Shown here one piece after another: positions 16,201 through 20,790 of a stretch of 22,974 nucleotides of DNA. The notes under the pieces are model-generated. The model ran no database searches. It saw only the letters and a program-made list of their open reading frames with translations, and was not told the origin of the DNA. The DNA lies in NCBI GenBank assembly GCA_000969725.1, contig JXSR01S073632.1; one strand, 5' to 3'. The DNA is from Ophiothrix spiculata (lineage: Eukaryota > Echinodermata > Ophiuroidea > Amphilepidida > Ophiotrichidae). Position 1 is the first letter of the stretch. Each line of letters opens with the position of its first letter. The position numbers and the translations under genes were made by a program.

Positions 16201-19098
16201 TGGTTTAAAAGTAATAAATTAACATTAAATATAAAGAAGACAAAATTAATGATATTTGGTACTAAACATGCGTTAAAGAAATTTCAAAACATTTCATTAA
16301 ATTATGAAAATGAAATCATTGAAATTGTAGATAAGTTTAAGTATCTTGGTGTAATTCTTGATCCACAATTGTCATGGGATCAACATGTTAACCATTTATC
16401 TTCAAATATATCTAAGCGTATTGGTGTTATTCGTAGAATTAAGAAATATCTTCCTTGTAAAACTTCCAAACTTCTTGCTAAAGCAATGGTATTTCCTCAT
16501 TTTGACTACTGCAGTCCTGTATGGTCTAACTTTTCTATTACCAATCACAATAGCCTTCAAATCCTGCATAACAAGCTTGCTCGTATACTTCTTCATGCAG
16601 ATATCAGGACTTCAATAGATAAAATGATGAACGACCTTAGCTGGGATAGACTTGATGAGCGCTGGAATCATCAGCTACTTGTTATGACTTTTAAATGTTT
16701 AAAAGATATTGCTCCTCAGTATCTTTCATCTATGTTCACTTTTACGCATTCAACTCATACCAAAAACACAAGGAGTAGACTAAATAATATTCTTATTGTA
16801 CCATCATGGAACATTGCTGCCGGTAGAAGAACATTCCACTATAGAGCTGCTTCCCTTTGGAACAAACTCCCAGCTGATATTCGCTCCAATTTTGTGAATA
16901 TGAGTTTGAATGAATTTAGAAATGTTATTTCTATGTAACTTATATTCGTTGACCATTTTAATTATTTTGTTTCTTTTAATTTAAATATACAAGCATGTTT
17001 ATTCTTGTATTTTGTAAATATCATTCTTTGTAATTATAAATATATTTTTATCTATGTATGATTTTTTTTTTTTTTTTCCCTCTGGACCTCTTGGGAGACC
17101 AGTACATTTGTATTGAAAGAGTATGCCAGAATAAAGATAGAATAAACTAAACTAAACTAAACTAGCCTAGATACCACTTAGAATTGATTAAAAACTTATG
17201 GAAATGCTCTAAATAAACCTTACAAGTGTAGTAAAATCCAAAAAAGTACAAAAATTTACACAGAAATGGCTCAAATTGACAGAGAATTAATTTGCAATAT
17301 ATCATTTTGTGATGGTGGTGTGACTATCCTGTGTTTTTTGAATCCTAAATTTATATAAAAATAAAAGATCAAACAAAGCTCCAGGAGATAGTTTAATACA
17401 TGTTAAAAGAGAAACAATTTCATCAAAAATAATCTGTTTACCCATCACAGGCGTAGAAATGAGATCTTTGTAAGATTTGAAACTAGAAACACTATTTTCA
17501 CACCATTTTTTACCGCCGGCGGCCAAAATTAAAGTTGGTAAAGAATTACAATTTTCTCCAATATTCCTCAAAATCATGGAAAACTACTGATAGGTTATTT
17601 CTATAAACATGTTCTATTGATTCCTGTTTCCTTGAGCAAGAAACTTTACTCTACTTGCTCCGTGGTCGGACAGTCACGTAAAGCCGTGGGTCCCCTGTAC
17701 GAATAGACTCCTTCATGGGGTATGCATGTTATCATGCAAGTACTTGTATCATTGATTGATTGATTGATTGATTGATTCATATAAAAAATATGTAGGTAAA
17801 AAAGAAGTGGGAAAAATCAAGGCCAGTCCCTTTAATATTATCTACCCCTCCCCACCGCTGTTTGATGTGTTCATTTATTTATTTATTTTTGACAAAAATG
17901 CACTGTTAAATTATTTTTCAGGTTAGGTGTTGAACTGTTAAATTTGCTTCATTAATTTAATTTCATGTGTTTTCTCAGACTCAAGAACAGTTCTTTTTAG
18001 ATTAAATTATTTCATTTTTAGTCCATATTTTGTGATTTCATTTAAAATTGAAAATTAATTATATGCATATTGTATAAATTAAAATATTAAGTATGCAAAT
18101 TTAACATGCATAAAATTAATTTTTGGTCTGCTTTACCTAATCCATGTGTCAAATGTTAAAACTAAGGCTCATTGATTCTTAAAATCCAGACACTGGATTT
18201 ATATATAGCGCCAGAATGTGCATGGCTATGAACACTATTTAGTGGTGAAAAAACAGCGGTATCCCCTCCCAACTAGAAATTGATTTTTTTGAAGGAATTT
18301 TCAAGGTCGGAAGAATTTAGTTTGACCTCAGATTATGTTGATTCAAACAAACCCGGCCATGCCTTGCATGATTATAAGGTTCTTGATTTCAAACCTTCTA
18401 TGATGGAAAAGATCTGAAGAAGTTAAGACTGTTTAGATTGGGATAATATTTTGATTTAGTTGGTAGTGCTTCCTTTTTTTGTATCAACTTTACAAGCAGT
18501 CTAGCTCAAATGGTAAGGCGCTTGCTTATGGTATGGAAAGTTCTGATTGTGAACCCCAGCAGGTGCCAAAAAAATTGAGTGTGCTTGAAATTCCCTTGGC
18601 AAGGAACTTACTGCTAATTGCCTCATGGAAACCCATACAAAATTTGGCGAGCTGATCTGGGTAGCCATGGTGCATACGTGGACTGAACAAGGTTCAACCC
18701 CTTGAGGTTGTTGCAGAACCTGAAATGATACTTGGTGGTGGAATGGAGCTCACTTTGGTCACAGTGGTCAGTGGACTGTGCTGAGTCCATGTGGAATTAC
18801 AAATCAGTGAGGGAAAGCAAACTATATAATAAATCCTGTGTATTTTCTTTTGCCCCTAATTGTAAAACAGATCCACAGGCGTACACTAGTCGATGATTGG
18901 AGAGGGGTTGGCGAACCACTAAACGAGACTGGAGAGTTCGGCGATGGGCTCATGTTGAGAGGGAAACATTACGTCTTGCTTACAACGCCATCCAAGGCGG
19001 CCTATTATCACCGTACACTTGGCGAAGAATTGTATATGGCGCCCTCCGTCATGCTGGCCTCTGGCGATCAAGATTGGAGGCAGAAATTTAACACTACT
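1091..19098 (+). CDS. MAN2B1: Lysosomal alpha-mannosidase (GH38), C-terminal half, 10 exons, partial at both ends
   Basis: Joined exons: 1091-1213, 4366-4482, 6295-6427, 9188-9258, 10923-11156, 12214-12332, 12653-12754, 14271-14358, 15256-15336, 18871-19098. They give 432 codons with no stop and every junction phase matches. The product follows the MAN2B1 family in order: [10 protein letters not shown], a YNP block, [39 protein letters not shown] with [18 protein letters not shown] with [35 protein letters not shown] with DGQLELM, and [18 protein letters not shown]. This is the C-terminal beta-rich part of glycoside hydrolase 38. The catalytic N-terminal domain, signal peptide and last exons are outside the window. 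In the family the enzyme removes alpha-linked mannose from N-glycan fragments in the lysosome. Several N-x-S/T sequons (NIS, NAT, NSS, NDS, NET, NTT) fit a lumenal glycoprotein. No broken exon is seen, so the gene is probably functional. Lysosomal MAN2B1 fits better than the Golgi MAN2A class. Confidence 0.93.
1286..1444. repeat. Foldback (long imperfect palindrome)
   Basis: Outer arms acaaatacaacatgg (1286-1300) and ccatgttgtatttgt (1430-1444) are perfect complements. Inner arms 1310-1353 and 1367-1410 are complementary over 44 bases with few mismatches, around a 13-base loop (gatgcgaagcgga). Only part of the sequence between outer and inner arms pairs. It is probably a degenerate foldback MITE, but no clear target duplication was found. 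Confidence 0.75.
1449..1700. mobile_element. TA-flanked MITE, 252 bp
   Basis: Left end CTATACCTCATAATTATT and right end AATATTTATGAGGTATAG are inverted repeats with one mismatch, each flanked by TA (1447-1448, 1701-1702). Length and TA duplication fit a non-autonomous Tc1/mariner-type element. There is no coding capacity. It lies four bases from the foldback at 1286-1444. Confidence 0.7.
1703..2791 (+). other. Intron sequence without a recognised gene
   Basis: AT-rich sequence follows the TA-MITE. It contains a C-rich stretch at about 2460-2515 and a short hairpin (agatttgttgt / acaacagatct) near 2536-2568. Nothing else recognisable was seen. Confidence 0.5.
2800..3179. mobile_element. hAT-like MITE, 380 bp, 8-bp TSD
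   Basis: The 8-bp direct repeat GCTATACC flanks the element exactly (2792-2799 and 3180-3187). The ends CATAGATTTAAAGGGGAGAT and its complement continue as diverged inverted repeats for about 90 bases on each side, ending near a GGGGGTATT-type block. An 8-bp TSD fits hAT and some other superfamilies; hAT is the inferred assignment. There is no transposase. A diverged relative lies at 5103-5400. Confidence 0.85.
3188..3591 (+). other. Intron sequence without a recognised gene
   Basis: A 111-codon open frame on + (3192-3527) is present but has no family resemblance, no splice context and no repeat-like structure. I see no gene here. Confidence 0.5.
3594..4203. mobile_element. TA-flanked MITE, 610 bp
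   Basis: TA duplications lie at 3592-3593 and 4204-4205. Left end TCGTCGGTCACATCACAT and the complement of the right end CCGTCGGTCGCATCACAT match at 16 of 18. The inverted repeats continue to TTTTGAGAAAATT, about 60 bases in. The interior repeats fragments of the end: TTCTATATGA at 3888-3897, ATATAGATCTGTATGTGATG near 3949, and a CTATAGATCT version at 3812. Non-autonomous and TA-targeting, so probably Tc1/mariner-like. Confidence 0.82.
4311..4378 (+). repeat. Duplicated 3' splice site of exon 2
   Basis: Bases 4311-4332 (cattccaagttcacaatcac then ag) and 4358-4378 (cattcaagttcacgatcaca then g) differ by one indel and one substitution. Each includes AG followed by the first bases of exon 2, offset by 46 nt. 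Use of the upstream AG would shift the frame, so the downstream copy is the coding one. Confidence 0.75.
4366..4482 (+). CDS. MAN2B1: MAN2B1-like exon 2 of window
   Basis: The exon has 39 codons, phase 0 on both sides, with the acceptor AG at 4364-4365 and donor GTAAGT from 4483. It encodes [20 protein letters not shown] and following residues, matching the family block in which a V-x-V-YNPL-like strand is followed by an R-x-PV segment. The start is fixed by phase continuity with the previous exon. A similar AG 46 nt upstream (4318-4319) would shift the frame to a stop. Confidence 0.9.
4483..5102 (+). other. Intron sequence without a recognised gene
   Basis: AT-rich intron beginning with the exon 2 donor GTAAGT. 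No repeat, RNA or coding signature was recognised. Confidence 0.5.
5103..5400. mobile_element. Diverged, inverted relative of the 2800-3179 MITE
   Basis: The left end (CATAGATATACAGGGGAGAT, then CCATGGAGCTCAACTTGGGG near 5163-5182) matches the complement of the right arm of the 2800-3179 element. The segment 5348-5397, with caaatacccctaattt and aaaaatggtggtat, matches the complement of its left arm. The far terminus is missing or too diverged, so no target duplication can be set. The right boundary is approximate. Confidence 0.6.
5401..5718 (+). other. Intron sequence without a recognised gene
   Basis: A 119-codon frame on - crosses this region (5311-5670) but overlaps the MITE relative and resembles no known protein. 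It contains a T-run near 5505-5515. I see nothing that supports a gene. Confidence 0.5.
5723..5987. mobile_element. MITE family A, copy 1 (4-bp TSD AAAT)
   Basis: AAAT flanks both ends (5719-5722 and 5988-5991). The ends CGTCATGTGAGTGCAAGAAA and its complement are inverted repeats of about 41 bases, running to GCTGCC/GGCAGC. A second copy with its own 4-bp TSD lies at 7232-8025, which defines the family. Chapaev-type and Sola2 elements are known to make 4-bp duplications, but the superfamily is undecided. The centre holds a perfect 33-base palindrome that copy 2 lacks. Confidence 0.85.
5810..5878. repeat. Perfect 33-bp inverted repeat with 3-nt spacer
   Basis: Arms 5810-5842 (gtcagtggttcttgaaatgg and on to ggtgac) and 5846-5878 are exact complements around acc. 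The homologous place in copy 2 has a single gtcagtggttc and no second arm. The palindrome therefore probably arose by inverted duplication inside this copy. With no mismatch, it is probably recent. Confidence 0.9.
5992..6294 (+). other. Intron sequence before exon 3
   Basis: AT-rich sequence ending in the exon 3 polypyrimidine tract and acceptor (tctgtttttag). No other signal was recognised. Confidence 0.5.
6295..6427 (+). CDS. MAN2B1: MAN2B1-like exon 3 of window
   Basis: The exon has 44 codons plus one base, following acceptor ctgtttttag. It encodes [10 protein letters not shown] through YQMQAITGS, including [12 protein letters not shown], the family strand reading roughly SLPALGFSTY. The first donor (GTATGT at 6428) is chosen because it leaves phase 1, which exon 4 completes. 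All later donor copies would add in-frame stops ([11 protein letters not shown] then stop). The last 79 bases are the seed of a nine-copy tandem array that continues into the intron. Confidence 0.88.
6349..7112 (+). repeat. Nine-unit tandem array of the exon 3 end plus its 5' splice site
   Basis: Each unit of about 80-89 bases holds the last ~70-79 bases of exon 3 plus the first ~10 of the intron. The GT dinucleotides of the identical CAG|GTATGTTTAGA copies start at 6428, 6509, 6597, 6686, 6768, 6848, 6937, 7019 and 7100. Only the first lies at the real exon end. Units carry shared variants: ggaacag and aattgaag in copies 2 and 6, ccctccagatatac in copies 3 and 5, gccatcacag in copies 4 and 7. 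Blocks of units, not only single units, were therefore copied. Small indels break the frame in later units, so the array is not being kept as protein. Confidence 0.95.
7232..8025. mobile_element. MITE family A, copy 2, split by a nested MITE (TSD AGTT)
   Basis: AGTT flanks the composite at 7228-7231 and 8026-8029. The outer left end survives only as CGTTATG (7232-7238). The rest resumes after the nested element at 7838 (TGAGTGCAAGAAAGTCGTAT) and ends with CTTGCACTCACATGACG at 8025. The interior matches copy 1, including gtcagtggttc and gagggatttttcacat, without the central palindrome. Confidence 0.82.
7243..7835. mobile_element. Mariner-like MITE nested in family A copy 2
   Basis: TA lies on both sides (7241-7242, 7836-7837). 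The ends CGAGGGGGTATCAAAAAGTT and the complement of the right end CGAGGGGGTGTCAAAAAGTT match at 19 of 20. The inverted repeats extend about 40 bases to ACCCAGAAG. End sequence and TA target resemble mariner elements. At 593 bp with no transposase frame it is non-autonomous. Confidence 0.85.
8042..8835 (-). mobile_element. LINE 3' fragment (CR1/L2/Jockey-like), inverted
   Basis: On the - strand, 8744-8319 encodes a LINE ORF2 C-terminus: [20 protein letters not shown], then [42 protein letters not shown] and SFKRAVK. The frame shifts near the end, and degraded coding sequence continues upstream to about 8835. The 3' end carries AATAAAC and a short ATGAA tandem tail at 8042-8058. The RT core and endonuclease are absent, so it is a dead 5'-truncated insertion. 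The 5' boundary is approximate. Confidence 0.8.
8836..9187 (+). other. Intron sequence before exon 4
   Basis: A 64-codon open frame on + (8835-9029) has no recognisable similarity. A small hairpin (gaacttgctcat / atgagcttgttc) lies near 9100-9130. Otherwise it is AT-rich, leading to the exon 4 acceptor. Confidence 0.45.
9188..9258 (+). CDS. MAN2B1: MAN2B1-like exon 4 of window (linker)
   Basis: This short 71-base exon follows acceptor ttttttgacag and precedes donor GTAAGA. With the single base carried from exon 3 it encodes [20 protein letters not shown] then ISNK. The family is poorly conserved here, so the call rests on splice sites, phase, and the junction [15 protein letters not shown]. 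That junction matches the family pattern of an I-x-N-x segment followed by TFD-x-x-TG. Confidence 0.8.
9259..10922 (+). other. Intron between exons 4 and 5
   Basis: This intron of about 1.66 kb holds a 12-base C run (10008-10019), a near-perfect palindrome at 10133-10162 and three copies of a GCATGTAA-ATTTT motif near 10690-10745. A 128-codon frame on - (9638-10024) is low-complexity near its start because of the C run and resembles nothing known. No delimited transposon was found. Confidence 0.55.
10133..10162. repeat. 30-bp palindrome
   Basis: Arms gaattaaattc and gaatttaattc are exact complements around gggatcct, whose core ggatcc is itself palindromic. This makes 28 of 30 positions symmetric. 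Function is unknown. Confidence 0.8.
10923..11156 (+). CDS. MAN2B1: MAN2B1-like exon 5 of window
   Basis: The exon has 78 codons, phase 0 on both sides, with acceptor tttttttgtag and donor GTGAGA at 11157. It encodes [16 protein letters not shown], then a YVWYNSS block, [15 protein letters not shown] and [20 protein letters not shown] is a hallmark of lysosomal-type GH38 enzymes. Its last 48 bases plus donor have a diverged copy 140 bases downstream (11249-11296). Confidence 0.93.
11109..11302 (+). repeat. Duplicated end and donor of exon 5
   Basis: The donor of exon 5 (GT at 11157) is followed by a 46-base tandem copy of donor and intron start, with GT at 11203 and the shared stretch taaggtgagatttctgtcat. 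A copy of the last 16 codons of exon 5 then follows (11249-11296), with its own GTGAGT at 11297. The copy reads [16 protein letters not shown] against [16 protein letters not shown] in the real exon. Of 11 base differences, 10 are at third codon positions. An in-frame TAA at 11243-11245 and the lack of a suitable AG prevent translation as a simple extension. Confidence 0.9.
11340..12020 (+). repeat. Dispersed AAAGGGTG / AAAGGGTGGGTTTT repeat cluster
   Basis: About eleven short copies of AAAGGGTG(GG)TTTT and near variants lie between 11358 and 12015, irregularly spaced and mostly preceded by AT. One pair is an inverted palindrome, aacccaccctttttaaaggg then tgggtt, near 11600-11626. Spacing is too irregular for a satellite. 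It may be the body of an old transposable element or a diffuse minisatellite. Confidence 0.65.
12214..12332 (+). CDS. MAN2B1: MAN2B1-like exon 6 of window
   Basis: The exon has 39 codons plus two bases, between acceptor tttttgaatag and donor GTAAGT. It encodes [20 protein letters not shown] and then [11 protein letters not shown]. These match the family blocks for VQEVHQNFS and LEWSVGPIP. The donor runs straight into a GT microsatellite and a 13-base G run. Confidence 0.93.
12337..12366 (+). repeat. GT microsatellite and G13 run just after the exon 6 donor
   Basis: The donor GTAAGT merges into a GT run, followed by GGT and 13 consecutive G (12354-12366). Intronic G runs near donors are known in other genes to bind hnRNP F/H proteins and aid recognition; a role here is inference. 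Its length is likely to vary between individuals. Confidence 0.85.
12653..12754 (+). CDS. MAN2B1: MAN2B1-like exon 7 of window
   Basis: This 102-base exon has acceptor attcaatttcag and donor GTAAGC. It encodes [20 protein letters not shown] and [21 protein letters not shown] and FYTDSNGR are strongly conserved in alpha-mannosidases of this class. The final arginine codon is split with exon 8. Confidence 0.93.
12915..13310 (-). mobile_element. LINE 3' fragment, inverted
   Basis: The - strand frame ending at 13070 encodes a LINE ORF2 C-terminus: [20 protein letters not shown], then [18 protein letters not shown]. Downstream is a typical 3' UTR with aaagcgctccgttccttgtg and tataaatgcttgcg, ending in an ATT/TAA microsatellite around 12915-12945. 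It is 5'-truncated to well within the last domain. Confidence 0.75.
13311..14270 (+). other. Intron sequence before exon 8
   Basis: AT-rich sequence. Its one clear structure is a palindrome: 14012-14034 (attggttttagtctgggact then acc) pairs with 14038-14060 (agttagtctcagactaaacc then aat). The pairing extends weakly outward to gaacatgatcattttt (13985) and aaatataaatgttc (14083). No element termini could be fixed. Confidence 0.55.
14271..14358 (+). CDS. MAN2B1: MAN2B1-like exon 8 of window
   Basis: This 88-base exon has acceptor tcgattgttag and donor GTGAGC. It completes the split arginine, then encodes [20 protein letters not shown] and [12 protein letters not shown]-x-GNYYPVN-x-RI is diagnostic for the family. 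A TA-flanked MITE begins only 14 bases after the exon end. Confidence 0.94.
14373..15091. mobile_element. TA-flanked MITE with long inverted repeats, 719 bp
   Basis: TA lies at 14371-14372 and 15092-15093. The left end TAGGGTGGTTCACAAAA and the complement of the right end CAGAGTGGTTCAAAA share AGGGTGGTTCA-like termini. Homology continues inward with indels for about 180 bases (for example GGGATAGGTTCAAAATCATC against GGGATAAGATGTAAATCATC). The left arm contains a partial internal duplication of ACTTTTCAG-CAGAAATTGTA. There is no transposase. It begins 14 bases beyond the exon 8 donor. Confidence 0.82.
15092..15255 (+). other. Intron sequence before exon 9
   Basis: Short AT-rich stretch ending with the exon 9 acceptor. 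No feature was recognised. Confidence 0.5.
15256..15336 (+). CDS. MAN2B1: MAN2B1-like exon 9 of window
   Basis: The exon has 27 codons, phase 0 on both sides, with acceptor atatttttcag and donor GTAAGG at 15337. It encodes [20 protein letters not shown] and DGQLELM. LTDR-QGGSS is conserved across class II mannosidases. The reading frame does not close at the donor; it runs directly into a LINE reverse transcriptase frame. Confidence 0.94.
15337..16938 (+). CDS. LINE ORF2 reverse transcriptase fragment, intact frame
   Basis: The frame has 533 codons, stop TAA, with no own start codon because the 5' part is lost; the first ATG within it is at 15553. The RT domain begins near [11 protein letters not shown] and shows FIDLKKAFD (15847-15873, catalytic Asp), [13 protein letters not shown] (16021-16059), YADD (16111-16122, the catalytic Asp pair) and KYLGVILD (16339-16362). 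The C-terminal domain with [15 protein letters not shown] closes it. In an intact element this protein copies LINE RNA at a nicked target. The frame is continuous with exon 9 through the donor, so intron retention would fuse mannosidase to RT. With no endonuclease it is unlikely to mobilise itself. Confidence 0.9.
   Translation, partial: VRVKGTSQVEYNDQIVKNESFKFDVITPDYVFDQICNLSNNKSSGIDTISVKLLKLAAPVICHPLAYICNLSMLTAHFPSKWKIARVTPIYKDGDKSDVSNYRPISVLPILSKILERTVHDQVYNYLTKNKILHPCQSGFRSNHSTNTTLTDVTDYILNNMNKGKVTGSIFIDLKKAFDTVNHDILLRKIKEYGINGNAHLWFKSYLDNRAQIVNINSTNSKFRNIDIGIPQGSILGPLLFIIFVNSLPSSVNCKCVMYADDTSLLVSSNDFSTLQTELNRNLDMVAGWFKSNKLTLNIKKTKLMIFGTKHALKKFQNISLNYENEIIEIVDKFKYLGVILDPQLSWDQHVNHLSSNISKRIGVIRRIKKYLPCKTSKLLAKAMVFPHFDYCSPVWSNFSITNHNSLQILHNKLARILLHADIRTSIDKMMNDLSWDRLDERWNHQLLVMTFKCLKDIAPQYLSSMFTFTHSTHTKNTRSRLNNILIVPSWNIAAGRRTFHYRAASLWNKLPADIRSNFVNMSLNEFRNVISM
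15337..17164 (+). mobile_element. 5'-truncated LINE (CR1/L2/Jockey-like) in sense orientation in intron 9
   Basis: The element contains an intact RT frame, a 3' UTR with a T run (about 17061-17078), a hairpin ctggacctc/ggagaccag near 17083-17103, AATAAA at 17130 and 17141, and a terminal ACTAA tandem tail ending about 17164. The apurinic-type endonuclease usual at the ORF2 N-terminus is missing. The exact 5' boundary is somewhere within about 15340-15400 and no target duplication is visible. The absence of stops or frameshifts suggests a recent insertion. Confidence 0.9.
17165..17619 (+). other. Intron sequence without a recognised gene
   Basis: A 91-codon frame on - (17302-17577) has no known similarity. 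A short GC palindrome, ccgccggcgg, lies near 17513-17522. Nothing further was identified. Confidence 0.45.
17620..17778 (+). mobile_element. SINE-like fragment with ATTG tandem tail
   Basis: The segment ccttgagcaagaaactttac and CACGTAAAGCCGTGGGTCCC (17675-17694) resembles the body of tRNA-related SINEs common in marine animals. It ends in a clean ATTG/TTGA run (17750-17778). The promoter-bearing head was not found, so it is probably 5'-truncated. The second motif recurs, inverted, at 20728-20747. Confidence 0.5.
17779..18496 (+). other. Intron sequence without a recognised gene
   Basis: Very AT-rich, with an ATTT run near 17873-17888. No coding, RNA or delimited mobile element was seen. Confidence 0.5.
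18497..18830 (+). mobile_element. tRNA-derived SINE (probable)
   Basis: TAGCTCAAATGG (18502-18513) is a good pol III box A. A degenerate box B (about 18544-18556, gattgtgaacccc) follows at tRNA-like spacing. The body contains ttggcaaggaacttactgct, usual in SINE bodies of this kind. A second box-B-like GGTTCAACCCC lies near 18691. The 3' boundary is unclear and no TSD was found. It lies 40 bases before exon 10. Confidence 0.5.
18871..19098 (+). CDS. MAN2B1: MAN2B1-like exon 10 of window (last seen)
   Basis: The exon has 76 codons, phase 0, with acceptor ctaattgtaaaacag and donor GTAAGT. It encodes [20 protein letters not shown], a [12 protein letters not shown] block and a variable tail ending QKFNTT. 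HRRLL-DD-RGV-EPLNE is the family motif that follows DGSLELM in human MAN2B1, confirming that the LINE between them is intronic. The remaining C-terminal exons were not found in 19099-22974. Confidence 0.93.
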
Positions 19099-19306
19099 GT
19101 AAGTTTTTGAAGTGTCTTTTGGATCACTACTTGATCATTTATCAAATGTAATCTTTGTCTAATTTTTGCTTTCGCTTTTTTATTTTGTACTTTATAACAT
19201 CCTGAGTACCATGCATACAGTTTTAAGTAGAGTTATGGCTCACTGTATGGGTGGCATCTGGTCAAGGGTCAATTTTGAGAGTGTCTTCAAAAATGACACC
19301 TGCATT

Positions 19307-19930
19307 CACTAGGACATCTAATTTAGTTTCATGTGGCCAATTTGGATTCTTACAGACACAAACAGTTTCACATGGATTTAGTGAATCCAATTTGATTTCA
19401 GAAGACTACTTTTTTCTAAGCTTTTTGTTACAGATTCAAAGAAACCAAAAAAGTCTAAATAATTTCACTAAATCTCATTGGGACACTGATGATTGCACAA
19501 AAATTTCAATGAATCCCTGTAAATTTACAATAAGATAACAGGTTTCAAATGTACAAATTACTATAATACTCAGACAATAGGAGTATTAGGATTTCCAAGT
19601 CAAAGACATCATTGTGTTCCAGATACAATACACCTGTTTATCTATTCAAATCTTGTTTGCACTAATTTTAATAATGTGATTAGGCATATGGTCTACTGCG
19701 ATTAAACAATACAATAAACAAATAATTTGATTCACTGAATAAGAAAATGGACTCAGTGAAATTGTTAACATTTCATTAAAACTTCTTGCAAAGATGCTTA
19801 TGTGATTGAATTCATTGAATAGGCTAAGCAACCAAGAGAAACTATTTTGGATTCACTAAATCCATGTGAAATTATTTGTGGCTATATGAAATCAAAATGG
19901 CCAAATGAAACTAAATTCAATGTCCTAGTG
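19307..19930. mobile_element. CACTA-type (EnSpm-like) non-autonomous element, 624 bp
   Basis: The element starts CACTAGGACAT and ends ATGTCCTAGTG, with a 3-bp duplication ATT on each side (19304-19306, 19931-19933). The terminal inverted repeats are about 90 bases, reaching cacatggatttagtgaatcc and its complement. CACTA ends with a 3-bp TSD are diagnostic for the EnSpm/CACTA superfamily. The interior has no transposase; the 95-codon frame at 19251-19538 is incidental. Confidence 0.83.
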
Positions 19931-19994
19931 ATTATGGAAGGTGCCAGATTTATTCTTCTTGCATAAATTTGTAAAAATATACCCTTGACCCCAA

Positions 19995-20007
19995 AGGTCA
20001 AAGTTCA
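19995..20007 (+). promoter_or_regulatory. DR1-like nuclear receptor site (candidate)
   Basis: AGGTCA-A-AGTTCA is a direct repeat of nuclear-receptor half-sites with one-base spacing, as bound by HNF4/RXR-type receptors. The neighbouring repeat unit has AGGTCA-A-AGGTCT at 20426-20438. A chance match is possible. Confidence 0.25.
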
Positions 20008-20025
20008 CAGCAGGCTAAAGAGCAA

Positions 20026-20193
20026 GGCCCGTATTCCAGAAAGATGTTTAGCTAAACCATTGTTTAACTGAGCATCAACTGTCCAGGAATGATACGCATC
20101 ATTGCAGCTTTCAAGCAGAACAGTTCAGTGAGTCGTGCTGTTGACGAGAAATAAAACCTCGATTTAGCTAAACACCTTTCTGGAATACGGGCC
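20026..20193. mobile_element. PIF/Harbinger-type MITE, 168 bp, TSD CAA
   Basis: The ends GGCCCGTATTCCAGAAAGAT and the complement of the right end GGCCCGTATTCCAGAAAGGT continue to GTTTAGCTAAA, about 31 bases in total with one mismatch. CAA lies on both sides (20023-20025, 20194-20196). A 3-bp TSD and GGCCCGT-like ends fit PIF/Harbinger MITEs. Confidence 0.87.
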
Positions 20194-20196
20194 CAA

Positions 20197-20630
20197 ATGT
20201 TTAAAATGCTCCAATTGACTTGAAATTAGGTAGGAATGTACTTATAACATCTCGGGCACCATGCATACAGTTTTAAGTTGATTTGTACTTGCTTTACAGT
20301 CGCATTGGGTTAAAGGAAAATTTTTTGGTATATCTTTAAAAATGTGCTTTACAAATGATGCCAGATATAGGTATGTTTAAGAAGTATGTTCTTGGGTACA
20401 CTTGATCCCAAAGGACGCAGTTCAGAGGTCAAAGGTCTAATTTTAAAAAGGCCTAATTGCCTTGAAATTTTGCAGGGATGTACTTCACAACATCTTAAGC
20501 AATATTAATACTCTAAAGTAGATACTTCTACTTCTACTTCTACGTTGATAATCAGCAGGATCCATATTTTTGGACATAAATGCTGATACTCTTGTCCTAG
20601 AGTTGATGACTTATTTTGACATACAGTCAC
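20197..20630 (+). other. Intron sequence: second old tandem unit and microsatellite
   Basis: This stretch holds the second unit of the diverged tandem repeat and a TACTTC microsatellite at 20521-20543. No gene was recognised. Confidence 0.5.
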
Positions 20631-20790
20631 GGTGCCGTGGAAGGTTCTCGTACTCTTATTTCGAACAGCCGTAGCTTAGCCCGTGACGTTCTTTTACATC
20701 CGACAGTGTGTCAGGAACACTTCAGATGGGACGAACAGCTTTACGTGCCTTCCGAAGCACAGTAGTCTCTACTGAAACTCATAATTATCT
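20630..20790 (-). mobile_element. SINE-like fragment, inverted (tentative)
   Basis: On the - strand the segment contains CACGTAAAGCTGTTCGTCCC (20728-20747), matching the 17675-17694 motif at 17 of 20. This is followed by gtaaaagaacgtcacgggct and cgaaataagagtacg, resembling the 3' body of a SINE. No pol III boxes or tail were found; boundaries are approximate. Confidence 0.35.

Larger units (their letters stand above)
19190..20530 (+). repeat. Old diverged tandem repeat (about two units) interrupted by two MITEs
   Basis: Bases 19195-19230 (taacatcctgagtaccatgc, atacagttttaag) recur at 20247-20280 (taacatctcgggcaccatgc, atacagttttaag) and weakly at 20487. cttgaccccaaaggtc (19984) recurs as cttgatcccaaagga (20401). 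ccaattgacttgaaatta (20211) recurs as ctaattgccttgaaattt (20452). Removing the MITEs at 19307-19930 and 20026-20193 restores one continuous unit of about 260-270 bases that aligns with the next. Confidence 0.6.

Noticed and set aside
15337..16938. LINE RT as a domesticated host gene
   Set aside because: It has a typical 3' UTR, tandem tail and truncated 5' end, so a recent ordinary insertion explains it. There is no own start codon or promoter.
18897..19091. 64-codon + frame inside exon 10
   Set aside because: Alternative frame of exon 10; the exon frame carries the conserved HRRTLVDD motif.
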